Assembly: GCF_001028135.1 (NCBI RefSeq)
Contig: NZ_LDNM01000038.1
Span: forward strand, 47,455 to 111,454
DNA from: Xenorhabdus griffiniae
GTDB lineage: Bacteria; Pseudomonadota; Gammaproteobacteria; Enterobacterales; Enterobacteriaceae
DNA length: 64,000 nucleotides
Reading direction: 5' to 3'
Position numbers and translations under genes: made by a program. This document shows positions 20,334-28,918 of this stretch, piece after piece. The first letter of the stretch is position 1. Every line of letters begins with the position of its first letter. The notes beneath the pieces are model-generated. The model ran no database searches. It worked only from the letters and a program-made list of their open reading frames with translations, and was not told the DNA's origin.

Positions 20334-21657
20334 TCGTATTATTGCTTTTCTCGTGCTCTGCCTGGTACTGAGCATCCCCCTTGGTATCGCTATCACCTTT
20401 ACCGGGGAAGTCATGCTGAACTTTGTCTTTTTCTGGCCTTTGTTCATGTCGGCCATCTGGATCTCAGGCGGGATCTATTTCTGGCTCTATCGGGAAAGGC
20501 ATTGGAAAATTGTTGATGAAGAAGCGCCGCATCTTGAAGGAAAACCGCTAATTTCAATTTTGATCCCTTGCTACAACGAAGGGCCAAATGTGCGCGAGAC
20601 ACTGCTGGCCGCCTTGAACCAGCGCTATCCCAATATTGAAGTGATCGCTATCAATGATGGTTCAACCGACAGCACCGCAGATGAACTCAATGCGATGGCG
20701 AAACAATATCAAGCCTTGAGAGTGATACACCTGAAACAGAATCAAGGCAAAGCCACTGCACTTCAAGCGGGGGCAGCTGCTGCGAAAAGTGATTATCTGG
20801 TTTGCATTGATGGCGATGCCCTGTTAGATCGAGATGCGGCTGTTTGGCTGGTCAAGCCCATGATTGAAAATCCCCGTGTTGGCGCTGTTACTGGTAATCC
20901 CCGCGTTCGTACACGATCCACTTTAGTGGGGCGCATTCAGGTTGGGGAATTTTCTTCCATCATTGGCCTGATCAAACGAACCCAACGGATTTATGGTCAG
21001 GTCTTTACCGTGTCAGGGGTTGTTGCAGCCTTTAATCGCCGGGCACTGGCCGACGTGGGGTATTGGAGTAATGACATGATCACAGAAGATATTGATGTGA
21101 GCTGGAAACTCCAGTTACACCATTGGGCTATCCTGTTCGAACCCCGCGCACTCTGCTGGATTTTGATGCCTGAAACCTTGCGGGGATTATGGAAGCAGCG
21201 GTTACGCTGGGCACAGGGTGGAGCCGAAGTTTTCCTGAAAAACCTGCGTCAATTGTGGTCATGGCAATATCGCCGCATGTGGGGGTTATTTGCTGAATTC
21301 TGCTGCTCCGTTATCTGGTCATTTACATTTGCCCTTTCCATCATTTTATTTTTACTCGGCATGTTCATCGCATTACCGGAAAACATTCGCGTCTATACCC
21401 TATTTCCACCTGGGTATACGGGATTAGTTCTGGCGGCTACCTGCCTGATCCAGTTTACCGTCAGTTTAGTGATTGAGCGCCGCTATGAAAAACACGTTGC
21501 CTCATCGCTGTTCTGGGTGATTTGGTATCCGATGGTTTATTGGATGCTGAACCTATTTACGACTCTGGTATCTTTTCCCAAAGTGATGCTTAAAGTACAC
21601 AGAAAACGCGCTCGCTGGGAAAGCCCTGACAGGGGAATAGAGAGAATCGAATCATGA
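20326..21657 (+). CDS. pgaC: PNAG synthase glycosyltransferase PgaC (HmsR)
   Basis: PgaC is the processive family 2 glycosyltransferase that makes PNAG from UDP-GlcNAc at the inner membrane. In E. coli it is active only with PgaD and is stimulated allosterically by cyclic-di-GMP. The protein is 443 residues: N-terminal membrane helices (about 5-55), the GT2 domain with [21 protein letters not shown] and ITEDIDVSW, the QRLRWAQGG signature, then C-terminal helices (about 310-420). The start at 20326 (M-I-D-R-I-I) aligns with E. coli; it overlaps the end of pgaB by 8 bp with no strong site of its own, so coupling is likely. The stop overlaps pgaD by 4 bp. Confidence 0.96.
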   Translation: MIDRIIAFLVLCLVLSIPLGIAITFTGEVMLNFVFFWPLFMSAIWISGGIYFWLYRERHWKIVDEEAPHLEGKPLISILIPCYNEGPNVRETLLAALNQRYPNIEVIAINDGSTDSTADELNAMAKQYQALRVIHLKQNQGKATALQAGAAAAKSDYLVCIDGDALLDRDAAVWLVKPMIENPRVGAVTGNPRVRTRSTLVGRIQVGEFSSIIGLIKRTQRIYGQVFTVSGVVAAFNRRALADVGYWSNDMITEDIDVSWKLQLHHWAILFEPRALCWILMPETLRGLWKQRLRWAQGGAEVFLKNLRQLWSWQYRRMWGLFAEFCCSVIWSFTFALSIILFLLGMFIALPENIRVYTLFPPGYTGLVLAATCLIQFTVSLVIERRYEKHVASSLFWVIWYPMVYWMLNLFTTLVSFPKVMLKVHRKRARWESPDRGIERIES

Positions 21658-22076
21658 AAGAACCATTGATTTTTACCGAACAAAGGTTATGGCCGCGTTT
21701 AATTGATATCCTGTTGACCATCCTGGCTTGGGCAGGTTTTATCTATTTATTCATAATGGGATTATTTTACGTCTCCCATAATGGTCCCAGGCCTTTTACG
21801 TCGACATTATTTACTTCAGAACTGGGCGTCATCGCCCTTTATATTGCCATTGCCATATTTAATGCATTTTTGCTCATTGGCTGGGCAAAATACAACCAAC
21901 GTCGATTTAGGATCGAACGTCGTCGTCACCGACCTGCATTAACCCACGCTGAAGTGGCGCAGAGTTTTACTTTGGAACAAAAGTTGTTTGACACCTTAAG
22001 GCAAAGCAAAGTTTCCAGTATCACTTATGACAATCATGGACATATAATAGGAATCAATGAAGATGTTTCAATATAG
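21654..22076 (+). CDS. pgaD: PNAG synthase accessory subunit PgaD (HmsS)
   Basis: PgaD is the small inner-membrane partner of PgaC; together they form the c-di-GMP-responsive synthase. The 140-residue protein has two membrane helices (about 17-40 and 60-83) and a basic cytoplasmic tail rich in Arg ([11 protein letters not shown]), where ligand-dependent contact with PgaC would occur. It starts in an ATGA overlap with pgaC. PgaD sequences diverge quickly, and the assignment rests on length, topology and position. Confidence 0.9.
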   Translation: MKEPLIFTEQRLWPRLIDILLTILAWAGFIYLFIMGLFYVSHNGPRPFTSTLFTSELGVIALYIAIAIFNAFLLIGWAKYNQRRFRIERRRHRPALTHAEVAQSFTLEQKLFDTLRQSKVSSITYDNHGHIIGINEDVSI

Positions 22077-22165
22077 AAATAGTCATTTATTCACTAATAA
22101 TGAAATTATATTAAAGGTATCGATTAGATTGCCAATAATCTTATTTGGCAAGTAACTATTTTACA

Positions 22166-22204
22166 ACCTATCTCATTAAGGAAATAAAACTGAATGAGAT
22201 AGGT
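22166..22204 (+). terminator. Hairpin after pgaD
   Basis: Perfect 12-bp arms ACCTATCTCATT / AATGAGATAGGT with a 15-nt loop, 90 bp downstream of the pgaD stop. There is no T run after it. It may limit read-through into yfiR or stabilise the pga mRNA 3' end. Confidence 0.5.
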
Positions 22205-22280
22205 CTTGGCTGAGAACAGATTTTATCAATAAATTTAACACGACCATTTACAATATGAAAAATAAATACTGGAACATGAT

Positions 22281-22895
22281 ATGAAAGTGATTGAACGGAT
22301 TCATCATCTTTGTAAACGCACTATTTTTAAACGTTGTGTCTCCAGATTATTTCTACGGGTATTGATCACGTTATGCTTAATCACCGTCACATGTCATTCA
22401 GCAGTAATGGCTATGCCTGATACCAATGAAAAACGAATAATCAATGAAAAAACAGCGCACAACGAAAATGTTGCGCGGGTAGTTTCTGGAATTATCAGTT
22501 ATACCCACTGGCCTATTACACCTACTATTCTGCACTTATGTCTGGTTCCTCCATCCAATTACATCAGCGCCTTAACCCACATTGATATGATTTCTGATCA
22601 CACAGAACTGCAAGTTGAAACACTCAATTTCAACGTAGAACAACTCATAGAAAGATGTGATGTCATTTACTATGGTCAAATCGATCCACAACTTCAACAT
22701 CAGGTAATCAACCTGAAAAATGACAAGCCATTGCTTACCATTGCTGAAAATAATCCGAACTGTGAAATTGGCAGCGCATTTTGCCTCAACATTAACAGCG
22801 CTCCGGCAACATTTAGCCTCAATCTTGATATTCTGACGCGCAGCGGCGTGCGCATACATCCGAATGTCCTGCAACTGGCTCGTAAGGTGGAATAA
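22281..22895 (+). CDS. yfiR: Periplasmic repressor YfiR of a diguanylate cyclase
   Basis: YfiR is the periplasmic inhibitor of YfiN and is released by YfiB or by redox stress. The 204-residue protein has a long basic N terminus, then a signal-like hydrophobic segment (about 22-38) ending A-V-M-A near residue 44, and a DUF4154 domain. The four Cys in the mature part (87, 126, 161, 168) fit the disulfide pairs described for Pseudomonas YfiR. It lies five bases upstream of yfiN, in the order yfiR-yfiN-yfiB. The product name rests on the domain, the Cys pattern and the neighbours. Confidence 0.85.
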   Translation: MKVIERIHHLCKRTIFKRCVSRLFLRVLITLCLITVTCHSAVMAMPDTNEKRIINEKTAHNENVARVVSGIISYTHWPITPTILHLCLVPPSNYISALTHIDMISDHTELQVETLNFNVEQLIERCDVIYYGQIDPQLQHQVINLKNDKPLLTIAENNPNCEIGSAFCLNINSAPATFSLNLDILTRSGVRIHPNVLQLARKVE

Positions 22896-22900
22896 TCTAC

Positions 22901-24163
22901 ATGAAAAAACGTTATTCACGGATGCCCTCACGCCCGACTTTACGTCATGCTTTCCACCGCATCCATCTGGTCATTACGTTTATCATATTATCCGTAGTCG
23001 GCTTGTTTTTATCGTTACTGGCACTGCTTGCTATGCAGAAATATGCCGAAAACAGTTTAAAACTGATTGCCACGACCATTGCCCATACCGCACAGGCCGC
23101 TGTGGTTTTTCAGGATAAAACCGCAGCAAACGAAATACTGGAAATGATTGCCGTTCACGATGGCTTTACAGAAGCCAAGATTTTTGATGCTAAACAGCAG
23201 GTGTTAGCCAGTTGGCAAGCAAATCAGGAGACTCGTACCGGCAATTTCAAGAAATTGATCGAGCACTGGCTATTTCTTGAACCTTTCACCCTGCCAATTT
23301 ACCATCATCAGCAAAAAGTAGGCTCAGTCTGGTTAATTGGTAACAGTTGCCACATCATCAAATTTATTTATCAGGCCCTGCTGGTACTATTTGCCTGCCT
23401 GCTGTTCAGCGCCGTCATTTCACTCTACCTCTCGTTGCGTATGCATGATGGTATTGTCAGAGCTTTGCAAAACATTACGGCCGTCGCCCATGATGTGCGA
23501 CAACGGCGGACATTTTCCCGGCGCGTGCCCTCGGCCCATATTGCTGAACTGCATGAGCTAAGTCAGGTTTTCAATCACCTGCTGGAAGAGCTGGAAGAGT
23601 GGCAACATCATCTGCAAACAGAAAAAGCCGCGTTAACCTGGCAAGCACAACATGATTCCCTGACCGGTTTACCAAATCGGGCCACTTTTGAACGTGTTCT
23701 GTCAACCGTCATGAACGATAAATTTATGCGTGAAAGTGCAGCGATATTATTTATTGATGGTAACAGGCTGAAATATGTCAACGATGTCTATGGACATGCT
23801 GCCGGCGATCACGTGCTTGTCACTATCGCCGCCACCTTAAAACGAAGAGTAAGAAAAACAGATACCGTTGCCCGGCTTGGCGGGGATGAATTTGCTATCC
23901 TGTTGCCTTCCGCCAATCTAGAAGATGCAGAACGCGTTGCCAAAAATATCATCCATGCTATGGATACCCCGATCCTCCTTCCTAACGGACAACATCTACG
24001 TATCACACTCAGCATCGGCATTGCATTATCCAACGGTGAACTAACGGCAGAACAACTACTCTCTGAAGCCGATGCAGCGATGTATCACATAAAACAACGG
24101 GGCGGTGGCTGGTATTCCGCTGATACAACAAAACTCAACTATCTATCAAGGAACCCTCTATGA
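22901..24163 (+). CDS. yfiN: Membrane diguanylate cyclase YfiN (DgcN/TpbB type)
   Basis: Makes cyclic-di-GMP from two GTP. The 420-residue protein has a first membrane helix (about 22-45), a periplasmic sensor of about 110 residues, a second helix (about 155-178), a HAMP region, and a GGDEF domain with the intact signature GGDEF at 327-331. An inhibitory site R-K-T-D at 318-321 lies exactly five residues before it, so product inhibition is expected. YfiR should hold it inactive in the periplasm. AAGGTGGAA precedes the ATG. The stop overlaps yfiB by 4 bp. Placed next to pgaCD, its product could directly activate PNAG synthesis. Confidence 0.93.
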   Translation: MKKRYSRMPSRPTLRHAFHRIHLVITFIILSVVGLFLSLLALLAMQKYAENSLKLIATTIAHTAQAAVVFQDKTAANEILEMIAVHDGFTEAKIFDAKQQVLASWQANQETRTGNFKKLIEHWLFLEPFTLPIYHHQQKVGSVWLIGNSCHIIKFIYQALLVLFACLLFSAVISLYLSLRMHDGIVRALQNITAVAHDVRQRRTFSRRVPSAHIAELHELSQVFNHLLEELEEWQHHLQTEKAALTWQAQHDSLTGLPNRATFERVLSTVMNDKFMRESAAILFIDGNRLKYVNDVYGHAAGDHVLVTIAATLKRRVRKTDTVARLGGDEFAILLPSANLEDAERVAKNIIHAMDTPILLPNGQHLRITLSIGIALSNGELTAEQLLSEADAAMYHIKQRGGGWYSADTTKLNYLSRNPL

Positions 24164-24648
24164 GCAGAAATCGTTATTGTGTATTTATCTTTGCGTTTAT
24201 TGGCGCACTTTTTCTCAGCGCCTGCCAGAATAAAGGGGCGTTGACAGCCGCACAAATCGCCGCACTTAAACAACAGGGATTTCAACAAACCGATGAAGGC
24301 TGGTTATTTGGTATATCAGAAAAGGTGTTGTTTGGTAATAACCAATTTCATTTACGACCAGAAGGTGAAACAAAATTAAAACAACTGGCCAGTATTTTAT
24401 CCAAAGTGGGTATCCACCACGCACGCCTTGATGGCCACACTGACAATTACGGAGAAGTGAGTTACAACAATCAATTATCATTGAAACGCGCCAACACCGT
24501 TGCAGATGCACTGACACAGGGAGGTATGCAGCGTACTAATCTGACAGCCCGTGGATTAGGGCCAAGCCAACCTATCGCCGATAACCGAAGTGCAAAAGGT
24601 CGGGCAGAAAATCGTCGGGTTGCCATTGTGATAACGACACCGCAATAG
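24160..24648 (+). CDS. yfiB: OmpA-like outer-membrane lipoprotein YfiB
   Basis: YfiB sequesters YfiR at the outer membrane and so frees YfiN. The 162-residue precursor has a lipoprotein signal with lipobox L-S-A-C (Cys22, followed by Gln, not Asp, so sorted to the outer membrane). It carries an OmpA-like peptidoglycan-binding domain (about 55-160) with DGHTDNYG, NNQLSLKRANTVADAL and RGLGPSQPIADN...ENRRV. It starts in an ATGA overlap with yfiN. Confidence 0.92.
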   Translation: MSRNRYCVFIFAFIGALFLSACQNKGALTAAQIAALKQQGFQQTDEGWLFGISEKVLFGNNQFHLRPEGETKLKQLASILSKVGIHHARLDGHTDNYGEVSYNNQLSLKRANTVADALTQGGMQRTNLTARGLGPSQPIADNRSAKGRAENRRVAIVITTPQ

Positions 24649-24716
24649 CGCTATACCATGAACGATAATATGGGTTTTAAAACAGCCCTGTTTATTACGG
24701 GCAACTTGATAATATA

Positions 24717-24730
24717 TTGATATAAATCAA
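24717..24730. promoter_or_regulatory. Perfect FNR-type box
   Basis: TTGAT-ATAA-ATCAA matches the FNR consensus TTGAT-N4-ATCAA at all ten specified bases. It is 255 bp before the EAL-gene start, so it would regulate that gene only if the transcript has a long leader. It could alternatively be accidental in A/T-rich DNA. Confidence 0.45.
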
Positions 24731-24940
24731 ATAATAATTTAGCCACGGATGGCCACAATATTTTTTTATCTTGATCATCCTCAGCAATTATAAAAAATCC
24801 CCCCATTTTGCCATATAGTCATATAGTTATTTCCCGTCTTTAAATTCTTCCTGTAACATAGCCGAAGTTGTTTTCGCAAAAAAAGGGCCTCTTTTTTTTG
24901 TAATCAATAAGTTAATAAAATTTTGCATGGTTTGGATAAC

Positions 24941-24965
24941 AAGCCTACTGTTAAGTAACAGGCTT
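24941..24965 (+). promoter_or_regulatory. Leader hairpin just before the EAL-gene ribosome-binding site
   Basis: AAGCCT pairs with AGGCTT and an inner GTTA with TAAC, leaving a 3-nt bulge. The base of the hairpin is about ten bases before AAGGAG. It might affect translation; this is inferred from position only. Confidence 0.3.
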
Positions 24966-24984
24966 TATCAAGAAAGGAGATATG

Positions 24985-25956
24985 ATGGGGCTGGATCTGA
25001 AATCATACCGATCCCTGTATCGGATATTTGTGATGTTATTCATCACCATCACTGCCAGCACTGGCTTTATATTTTGGAGATTATTTTCCAATTATCAGGA
25101 TAATATCCAACCAGATGTAGAATCTGCATGTGTATTTATTTTATTGTCTCTGCTTACGTTCATATCAGCGGTATTTTTTTATAAACATACCAAAACCATT
25201 ACTATCCCAGAATATCGTTTGAAAAAAGCGATTAAAAATCAGCAATTCATCCCCTATATACAGCCCATTATTTGTAGTAAAAACAATGAAATCATTGGAT
25301 GTGAAATCCTTGTTCGCTGGCAACACCCAATTCATGGCTTATTGACGCCAAATAAATTTATCGCACAAATTGAAAAATCAGATTTTATTATTCCCTTAAC
25401 GCATAACCTAATCACCCAAGTGAGAGACTATTTTTCGCCTATTGCTCATCAATTACCGACAAATTTCCATTTTAACTTCAATATTAGTGCAAGACATTAT
25501 AAAGATATTAGGTTAATTGATGATTGTCATTATTTTCTGACATCATTTCCAGCAGATTCCATCAAACTGATTTTGGAAATTACCGAACGAGAATTATTGA
25601 AACTCGATAATCATACTATTAGTTTATTCAATAAGCTGAATGAATTAGGTGTATTAATTGCACTGGACGACTTTGGCACAGGTTTTTCTAATTACAATTA
25701 TTTACAAAAACTTAATGTTAACTTAGTGAAAATAGGACATAACTTTATTAGCAAAATGAATACCGATATGATTTCAAAAAATATTGTGGAAAATATCATT
25801 GACCTTGCCCAGCGATTGCATCTGGAAATTGTGGCTGAAGGAATTGAAAACCAAGAACAGGTTAATCAGTTAACGAACTATTCTGTCGATTATTTGCAGG
25901 GATATTACTTTGACCGTCCGATGCCGTTGGAAGAGTTTGTCAAAAAATGGTTATGA
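24985..25956 (+). CDS. EAL-domain cyclic-di-GMP phosphodiesterase
   Basis: Predicted to hydrolyse cyclic-di-GMP to pGpG. The 323-residue protein has two N-terminal membrane helices (about 10-30 and 43-62) with only a short periplasmic segment, then a single EAL domain (about 75-320). The signature is EIL (107-109, in CEILVRWQHP). The catalytic set looks intact: FNISARHY (Asn), EITERE (Glu), DDFGTG (loop 6, Asp228-Asp229), LVKIG (Lys), VAEGIE (Glu) and LQGYYFDRP (Gln). It has no CSS or GGDEF domain. Start choice: two ATGs lie at 24982 and 24985; AGGAG is two bases from the first and five from the second, so 24985 is preferred. It could oppose YfiN. Confidence 0.88.
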   Translation: MGLDLKSYRSLYRIFVMLFITITASTGFIFWRLFSNYQDNIQPDVESACVFILLSLLTFISAVFFYKHTKTITIPEYRLKKAIKNQQFIPYIQPIICSKNNEIIGCEILVRWQHPIHGLLTPNKFIAQIEKSDFIIPLTHNLITQVRDYFSPIAHQLPTNFHFNFNISARHYKDIRLIDDCHYFLTSFPADSIKLILEITERELLKLDNHTISLFNKLNELGVLIALDDFGTGFSNYNYLQKLNVNLVKIGHNFISKMNTDMISKNIVENIIDLAQRLHLEIVAEGIENQEQVNQLTNYSVDYLQGYYFDRPMPLEEFVKKWL

Positions 25957-26281
25957 CAAGAATTCTCCCTGCAAAAACGCTTTACGGGGCCTTTAGCTTT
26001 GACCATTTCTGTTCCATATGCTGTCCAATGGTAGCCGCTGAGGTTCTTTGGGAGCTTTTTGTAATGACGTATTCGCCCTAATCAAAAAAGGAGAGATTAA
26101 TTTCGGATGAATGGCAAGATATGACGCATCATATTGAAAATAAACTCCCTCTTTATTCTCTACCAATTGCCCTACAGGATATTACTTCCATCAGAAACTA
26201 AAAAGACGGATTGAGTACAGCCATGTACCTGTCCGTCATGGATCTTATTATGTATCAACTCAAGAGATCGGTATTTAAAGT
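25957..26281. other. Intergenic region with a degraded reading frame
   Basis: A 325-bp stretch between the EAL gene and the convergent SDR gene. Apart from the frameshifted remnant described at 26042-26201, nothing is recognisable, and I saw no clear terminator for either gene. Confidence 0.5.
26042..26201 (+). pseudogene. Frameshifted remnant of an unidentified gene
   Basis: One frame reads G-S-L-G-A-F-C-N-D-V-F-A-L-I-K-K-G-E-I-N-F-G then stops at 26108-26110. The next frame continues naturally from GAT at 26106 as D-E-W-Q-D-M-T-H-H-I-E-N-K-L through P-I-A-L-Q-D-I-T-S-I-R-N to a TAA at 26199. The join looks like a C-terminal fragment with a small deletion. I do not recognise the family, and no start codon with a ribosome-binding site precedes it. 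Confidence 0.35.
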
Positions 26282-27031
26282 CTATTTTACCATTAAACCG
26301 CCATCAACGGGTAAACAACAACCTGTAATGAATTCCGCTTTGTTACTCGATAACCACACAATAGCATTCGCTACTTCTTCCACTTCCCCAATCCGTCCAA
26401 TTGGGTGGGTGTCACCATAAGCATCTAAATTATTACCAAACACACTGACTGACATATCTGTCCTGATTAATCCTGGACACACGGCATTAACCCGAATATT
26501 TAACTTTGCCACCTCTAAAGCAGCAGATTTTGTCAATCCAACCACCGCATGTTTACTGGCAGTATAGGCACACCCTCCTGCATAATTCGCTTTTAAACCT
26601 GAAACTGATGCGACATTTACTATTGCTCCACCTGATTGCTCCATTAACGGTATTTCATACTTCATACATTGATACACGCCCGTTACATTCGTCGCAATGA
26701 CCTCATCCCATACTTCATCTGGATATTCGGTTATTTTAGTAAACGAAGCACCGAACATTCCGGCATTATTAACAGCAATGTCCAAACGGCCATAATGCTC
26801 TTTAATATATGAGAAGAGCCGCTTAATGTCTGACTGTTTGCTCATATCGGCAGAATAGAACTCACAATTAGTATTATGTGGCATTTGTGCTATTGCTTTA
26901 CTACCTTTATCAACATTTCTCCCTACCAAAAGAACTCTTGCATCCATTTTCGCAAATTCAATAGCAGTAGCCAGCCCTATTCCGGCTGTTCCTCCAGTGA
27001 TCAATACCACTTTATTTTCAAATGAATTCAT
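26282..27031 (-). CDS. Short-chain dehydrogenase/reductase (SDR)
   Basis: A 249-residue classical SDR: cofactor loop T-G-G-T-A-G-I-G (12-19), NNAG (88-91), catalytic Ser in NVASVSG (142 or 144), Tyr156 and Lys160 (Y-T-A-S-K), and the C-terminal PVDGG. Arg38 after the second strand (V-G-R-N) and the lack of an Asp there suggest NADP(H) preference. The substrate cannot be told from sequence; relatives are often annotated as glucose or 3-oxoacyl reductases. AAGGGGATATATGTC precedes the ATG. It is a single gene, flanked by a degraded frame downstream and a dispersed repeat upstream, which fits a locus that has been rearranged. Confidence 0.85.
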   Translation of the reverse strand: MNSFENKVVLITGGTAGIGLATAIEFAKMDARVLLVGRNVDKGSKAIAQMPHNTNCEFYSADMSKQSDIKRLFSYIKEHYGRLDIAVNNAGMFGASFTKITEYPDEVWDEVIATNVTGVYQCMKYEIPLMEQSGGAIVNVASVSGLKANYAGGCAYTASKHAVVGLTKSAALEVAKLNIRVNAVCPGLIRTDMSVSVFGNNLDAYGDTHPIGRIGEVEEVANAIVWLSSNKAEFITGCCLPVDGGLMVK

Positions 27032-27244
27032 GACATATATCCCCTTATTAAATCAATAAATAGTTAACCTCTCCTTATTTCTTAAAATTACCGCACACCA
27101 TAACTGTAATCAGAGTGAATTTCCCCCATAATAAAACTTTCACCTGATCTTATCTTACAGTGAACATTTTGAATTTTATGCCTAACGCTTTATATTTTAT
27201 ATGTTAAAAATCATCAGAGCCAAAATGCATTTAATTCATGAAAA

Positions 27245-27318
27245 TATACCAATCCAACTTCAGGATGCGTGTTATATTTCCCCGCGCAGCGGGAAAATAT
27301 AAGGCTTTGCGTCGGCCC
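27245..27318 (+). repeat. Dispersed palindromic repeat, copy A
   Basis: Starts TATACCAATCCAACTTCAGG, has the central GC palindrome TTTCCCCGCGCAGCGGGAAA, and continues ATATAAGGCTTTGCGTCG. It shares all blocks with the copies at 48998-49102 and 63842-63923 but diverges after the GCGTCG block. Confidence 0.85.
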
Positions 27319-27381
27319 ACTTGTGTTCGATGGGATTCAAATACGAGCAGTTGCCGCATGCTTCGGGTGTCGCTCTGCTCA

Positions 27382-27413
27382 AAAAAACCCAGACAACGAT
27401 GGCTGGGTTTTTT
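27382..27413 (-). terminator. Terminator of the nuo operon
   Basis: A-rich/T-rich flanks around stem AACCCAG / CTGGGTT with a loop of about 10 nt, read on the minus strand about 45 bp after the nuoN stop and ending in a T run. It is symmetrical and may also act on plus-strand transcripts. Confidence 0.85.
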
Positions 27414-27429
27414 GAATAGTTTCTTTAGC

Positions 27430-27465
27430 TTATTGTTTACAGAACACTTATTGTTTACAGAACAC
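27430..27465 (-). repeat. 18-bp tandem duplication at the 3' end of nuoN
   Basis: TTATTGTTTACAGAACAC occurs twice in a row (27430-27447, 27448-27465). The right-hand copy includes the last codons and stop of nuoN; the left-hand copy repeats them downstream of the stop. It probably arose by replication slippage. Confidence 0.9.
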
Positions 27466-28912
27466 TTTTCGCCTGCTGAACAATATCAATCAGCGGTTGT
27501 GGCCAAATACCAAGGATCAACACCAGTAATGCACTGAGCAACACCACAATCCCGCCAGAGGTAAATGCCCAATTGCGTGGTGTATCACGGTTCAGCGCTT
27601 TCGGGGCTGGCAGGTACAAACTCACCATCACGCGTAGATAGTAGTAAAGACCGATGGCACTACCCACGACAACGGCACCAGTCAGCCACCACAAGCTTGC
27701 TTCAACACCTGTCGCGATGACATAGAATTTGCCAATGAAGCCAAATGTTAATGGTATTCCCGCCAACGACAACATCATGACGGTCATTACCGCTGACAGG
27801 ATCGGTTTATGCCAGAACAGGCCACGATATGAGAACAGTGAATCCGCATCTGGCCCTCTGTATGGGCTGGACATCAAGCTGACCACGCCAAATGCCCCGA
27901 TACTGGCGAGCAAATAACCGACCAGATAAATACCTGCCGTCTCTTCTGCCAACGTATGATCTTTGATGGCAACCAATACCACCAGCAAATATCCCAAATG
28001 GGCAATGGATGAGTAACCCAGCAGTCGTTTGATATTGCTTTGTGTTAATGCCAACAAGTTACCAAACAGGATAGATGCGATAGCAATCACCGTGAGCAGA
28101 ATACGTAAGGTTGTGCTTTCAGCCACTGGTGCTTCAATGAATAAGCGCATGATCACGGCGAAAATCGCAACCTTACTTGCCGTTGCCAGAAAGGTCGATA
28201 CCGGGGCGGGCGCACCTTGATAAACATCCGGTGTCCACAGTTGGAAAGGCACCAGGGAAAGTTTAAAGCCCAATCCTACGATCATCATCCCTAAGCCAGC
28301 CAGCACTAACGGTTCATGCAGTTTGCTATCGCTCAAACTCTCGCCGAGTGATGCGAAAGATAAATCACCGGATTCGGCATACAGCAATGCAATACCAAAC
28401 AGCAGGAATGAAGATGCGGCCGCAGACAGCAACATATATTTGATGCCTGCTTCCAACGAACGTTTCTGGCGATATGCATAACCCACTAAACCAAACAGCG
28501 GCAGGGTGATCAATTCAATTCCGATAAACAGTGATGCCATGTGGTTGGCCGAAGAGAGCAGAATTCCCCCAGCCGCCGCGATCAACACTAACAGATAAAA
28601 TTCTTCTTTATTATCGGGATAATTTTCCAACCATGAGTAGGCAAATGTCGTTGTTGCAAGGCTCGCAATCAGCACAAGGGCAGTATAGAACATTGCAAAA
28701 CGATCTACATGAATCAATGGCGTGACATCCATTGGCTCTTGTTGTCCCACAAAATAGAGAGAGAACAGAGCCAGGTTTAGACCCATTACCGTCAGGGTGA
28801 CATTGGTGAAATGATCGCGTCGCCACGCAATGGACAACATCACAACCACCACCGTCAATCCGACGATCAATAGCGGCAACAGTGCGATCAATTGTTCAGG
28901 AGTTATTGTCAT
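27455..28912 (-). CDS. nuoN: NADH-quinone oxidoreductase subunit N
   Basis: NuoN is one of the three antiporter-like, proton-pumping membrane subunits of respiratory complex I. It has 485 residues with about 14 membrane helices. Conserved Lys residues lie within membrane segments (for example [20 protein letters not shown]), and [17 protein letters not shown] is typical of the proton-antiporter fold. It is the last gene of nuoA-N, six bases after nuoM. Its final codons are duplicated just downstream. Confidence 0.97.
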   Translation of the reverse strand: MTITPEQLIALLPLLIVGLTVVVVMLSIAWRRDHFTNVTLTVMGLNLALFSLYFVGQQEPMDVTPLIHVDRFAMFYTALVLIASLATTTFAYSWLENYPDNKEEFYLLVLIAAAGGILLSSANHMASLFIGIELITLPLFGLVGYAYRQKRSLEAGIKYMLLSAAASSFLLFGIALLYAESGDLSFASLGESLSDSKLHEPLVLAGLGMMIVGLGFKLSLVPFQLWTPDVYQGAPAPVSTFLATASKVAIFAVIMRLFIEAPVAESTTLRILLTVIAIASILFGNLLALTQSNIKRLLGYSSIAHLGYLLVVLVAIKDHTLAEETAGIYLVGYLLASIGAFGVVSLMSSPYRGPDADSLFSYRGLFWHKPILSAVMTVMMLSLAGIPLTFGFIGKFYVIATGVEASLWWLTGAVVVGSAIGLYYYLRVMVSLYLPAPKALNRDTPRNWAFTSGGIVVLLSALLVLILGIWPQPLIDIVQQAKSVL

Positions 28913-28918
28913 GGCGAA

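Larger units (their letters stand above)
24649..24984. other. Intergenic region upstream of the EAL gene
   Basis: No gene is visible in these 336 bp. They contain a perfect FNR-type box (24717-24730), a poly-T stretch after GGGCCT near 24887-24900, and a small hairpin (24941-24965) just ahead of the ribosome-binding site. I looked for c-di-GMP riboswitch (GEMM) landmarks and saw none. Confidence 0.6.
27032..27454. other. Intergenic region between the SDR gene and the nuo operon end
   Basis: The SDR promoter should lie in the first 150 bp. Then come a dispersed palindromic repeat (27245-27318), a stretch of about 60 bp with no identity I can name, the nuo terminator (27382-27413), and an extra copy of the 18-bp sequence that ends nuoN (27430-27447). 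Confidence 0.6.

Noticed and set aside
24649..24984. c-di-GMP riboswitch before the EAL gene
   Set aside because: The conserved GEMM landmarks and paired arms could not be found; only a small hairpin is present.
27319..27381. tRNA-like fragment (GTTCGATGGGATTCAAA) after repeat copy A
   Set aside because: It resembles a T arm by eye but has no acceptor or anticodon stem and cannot be folded as a tRNA.
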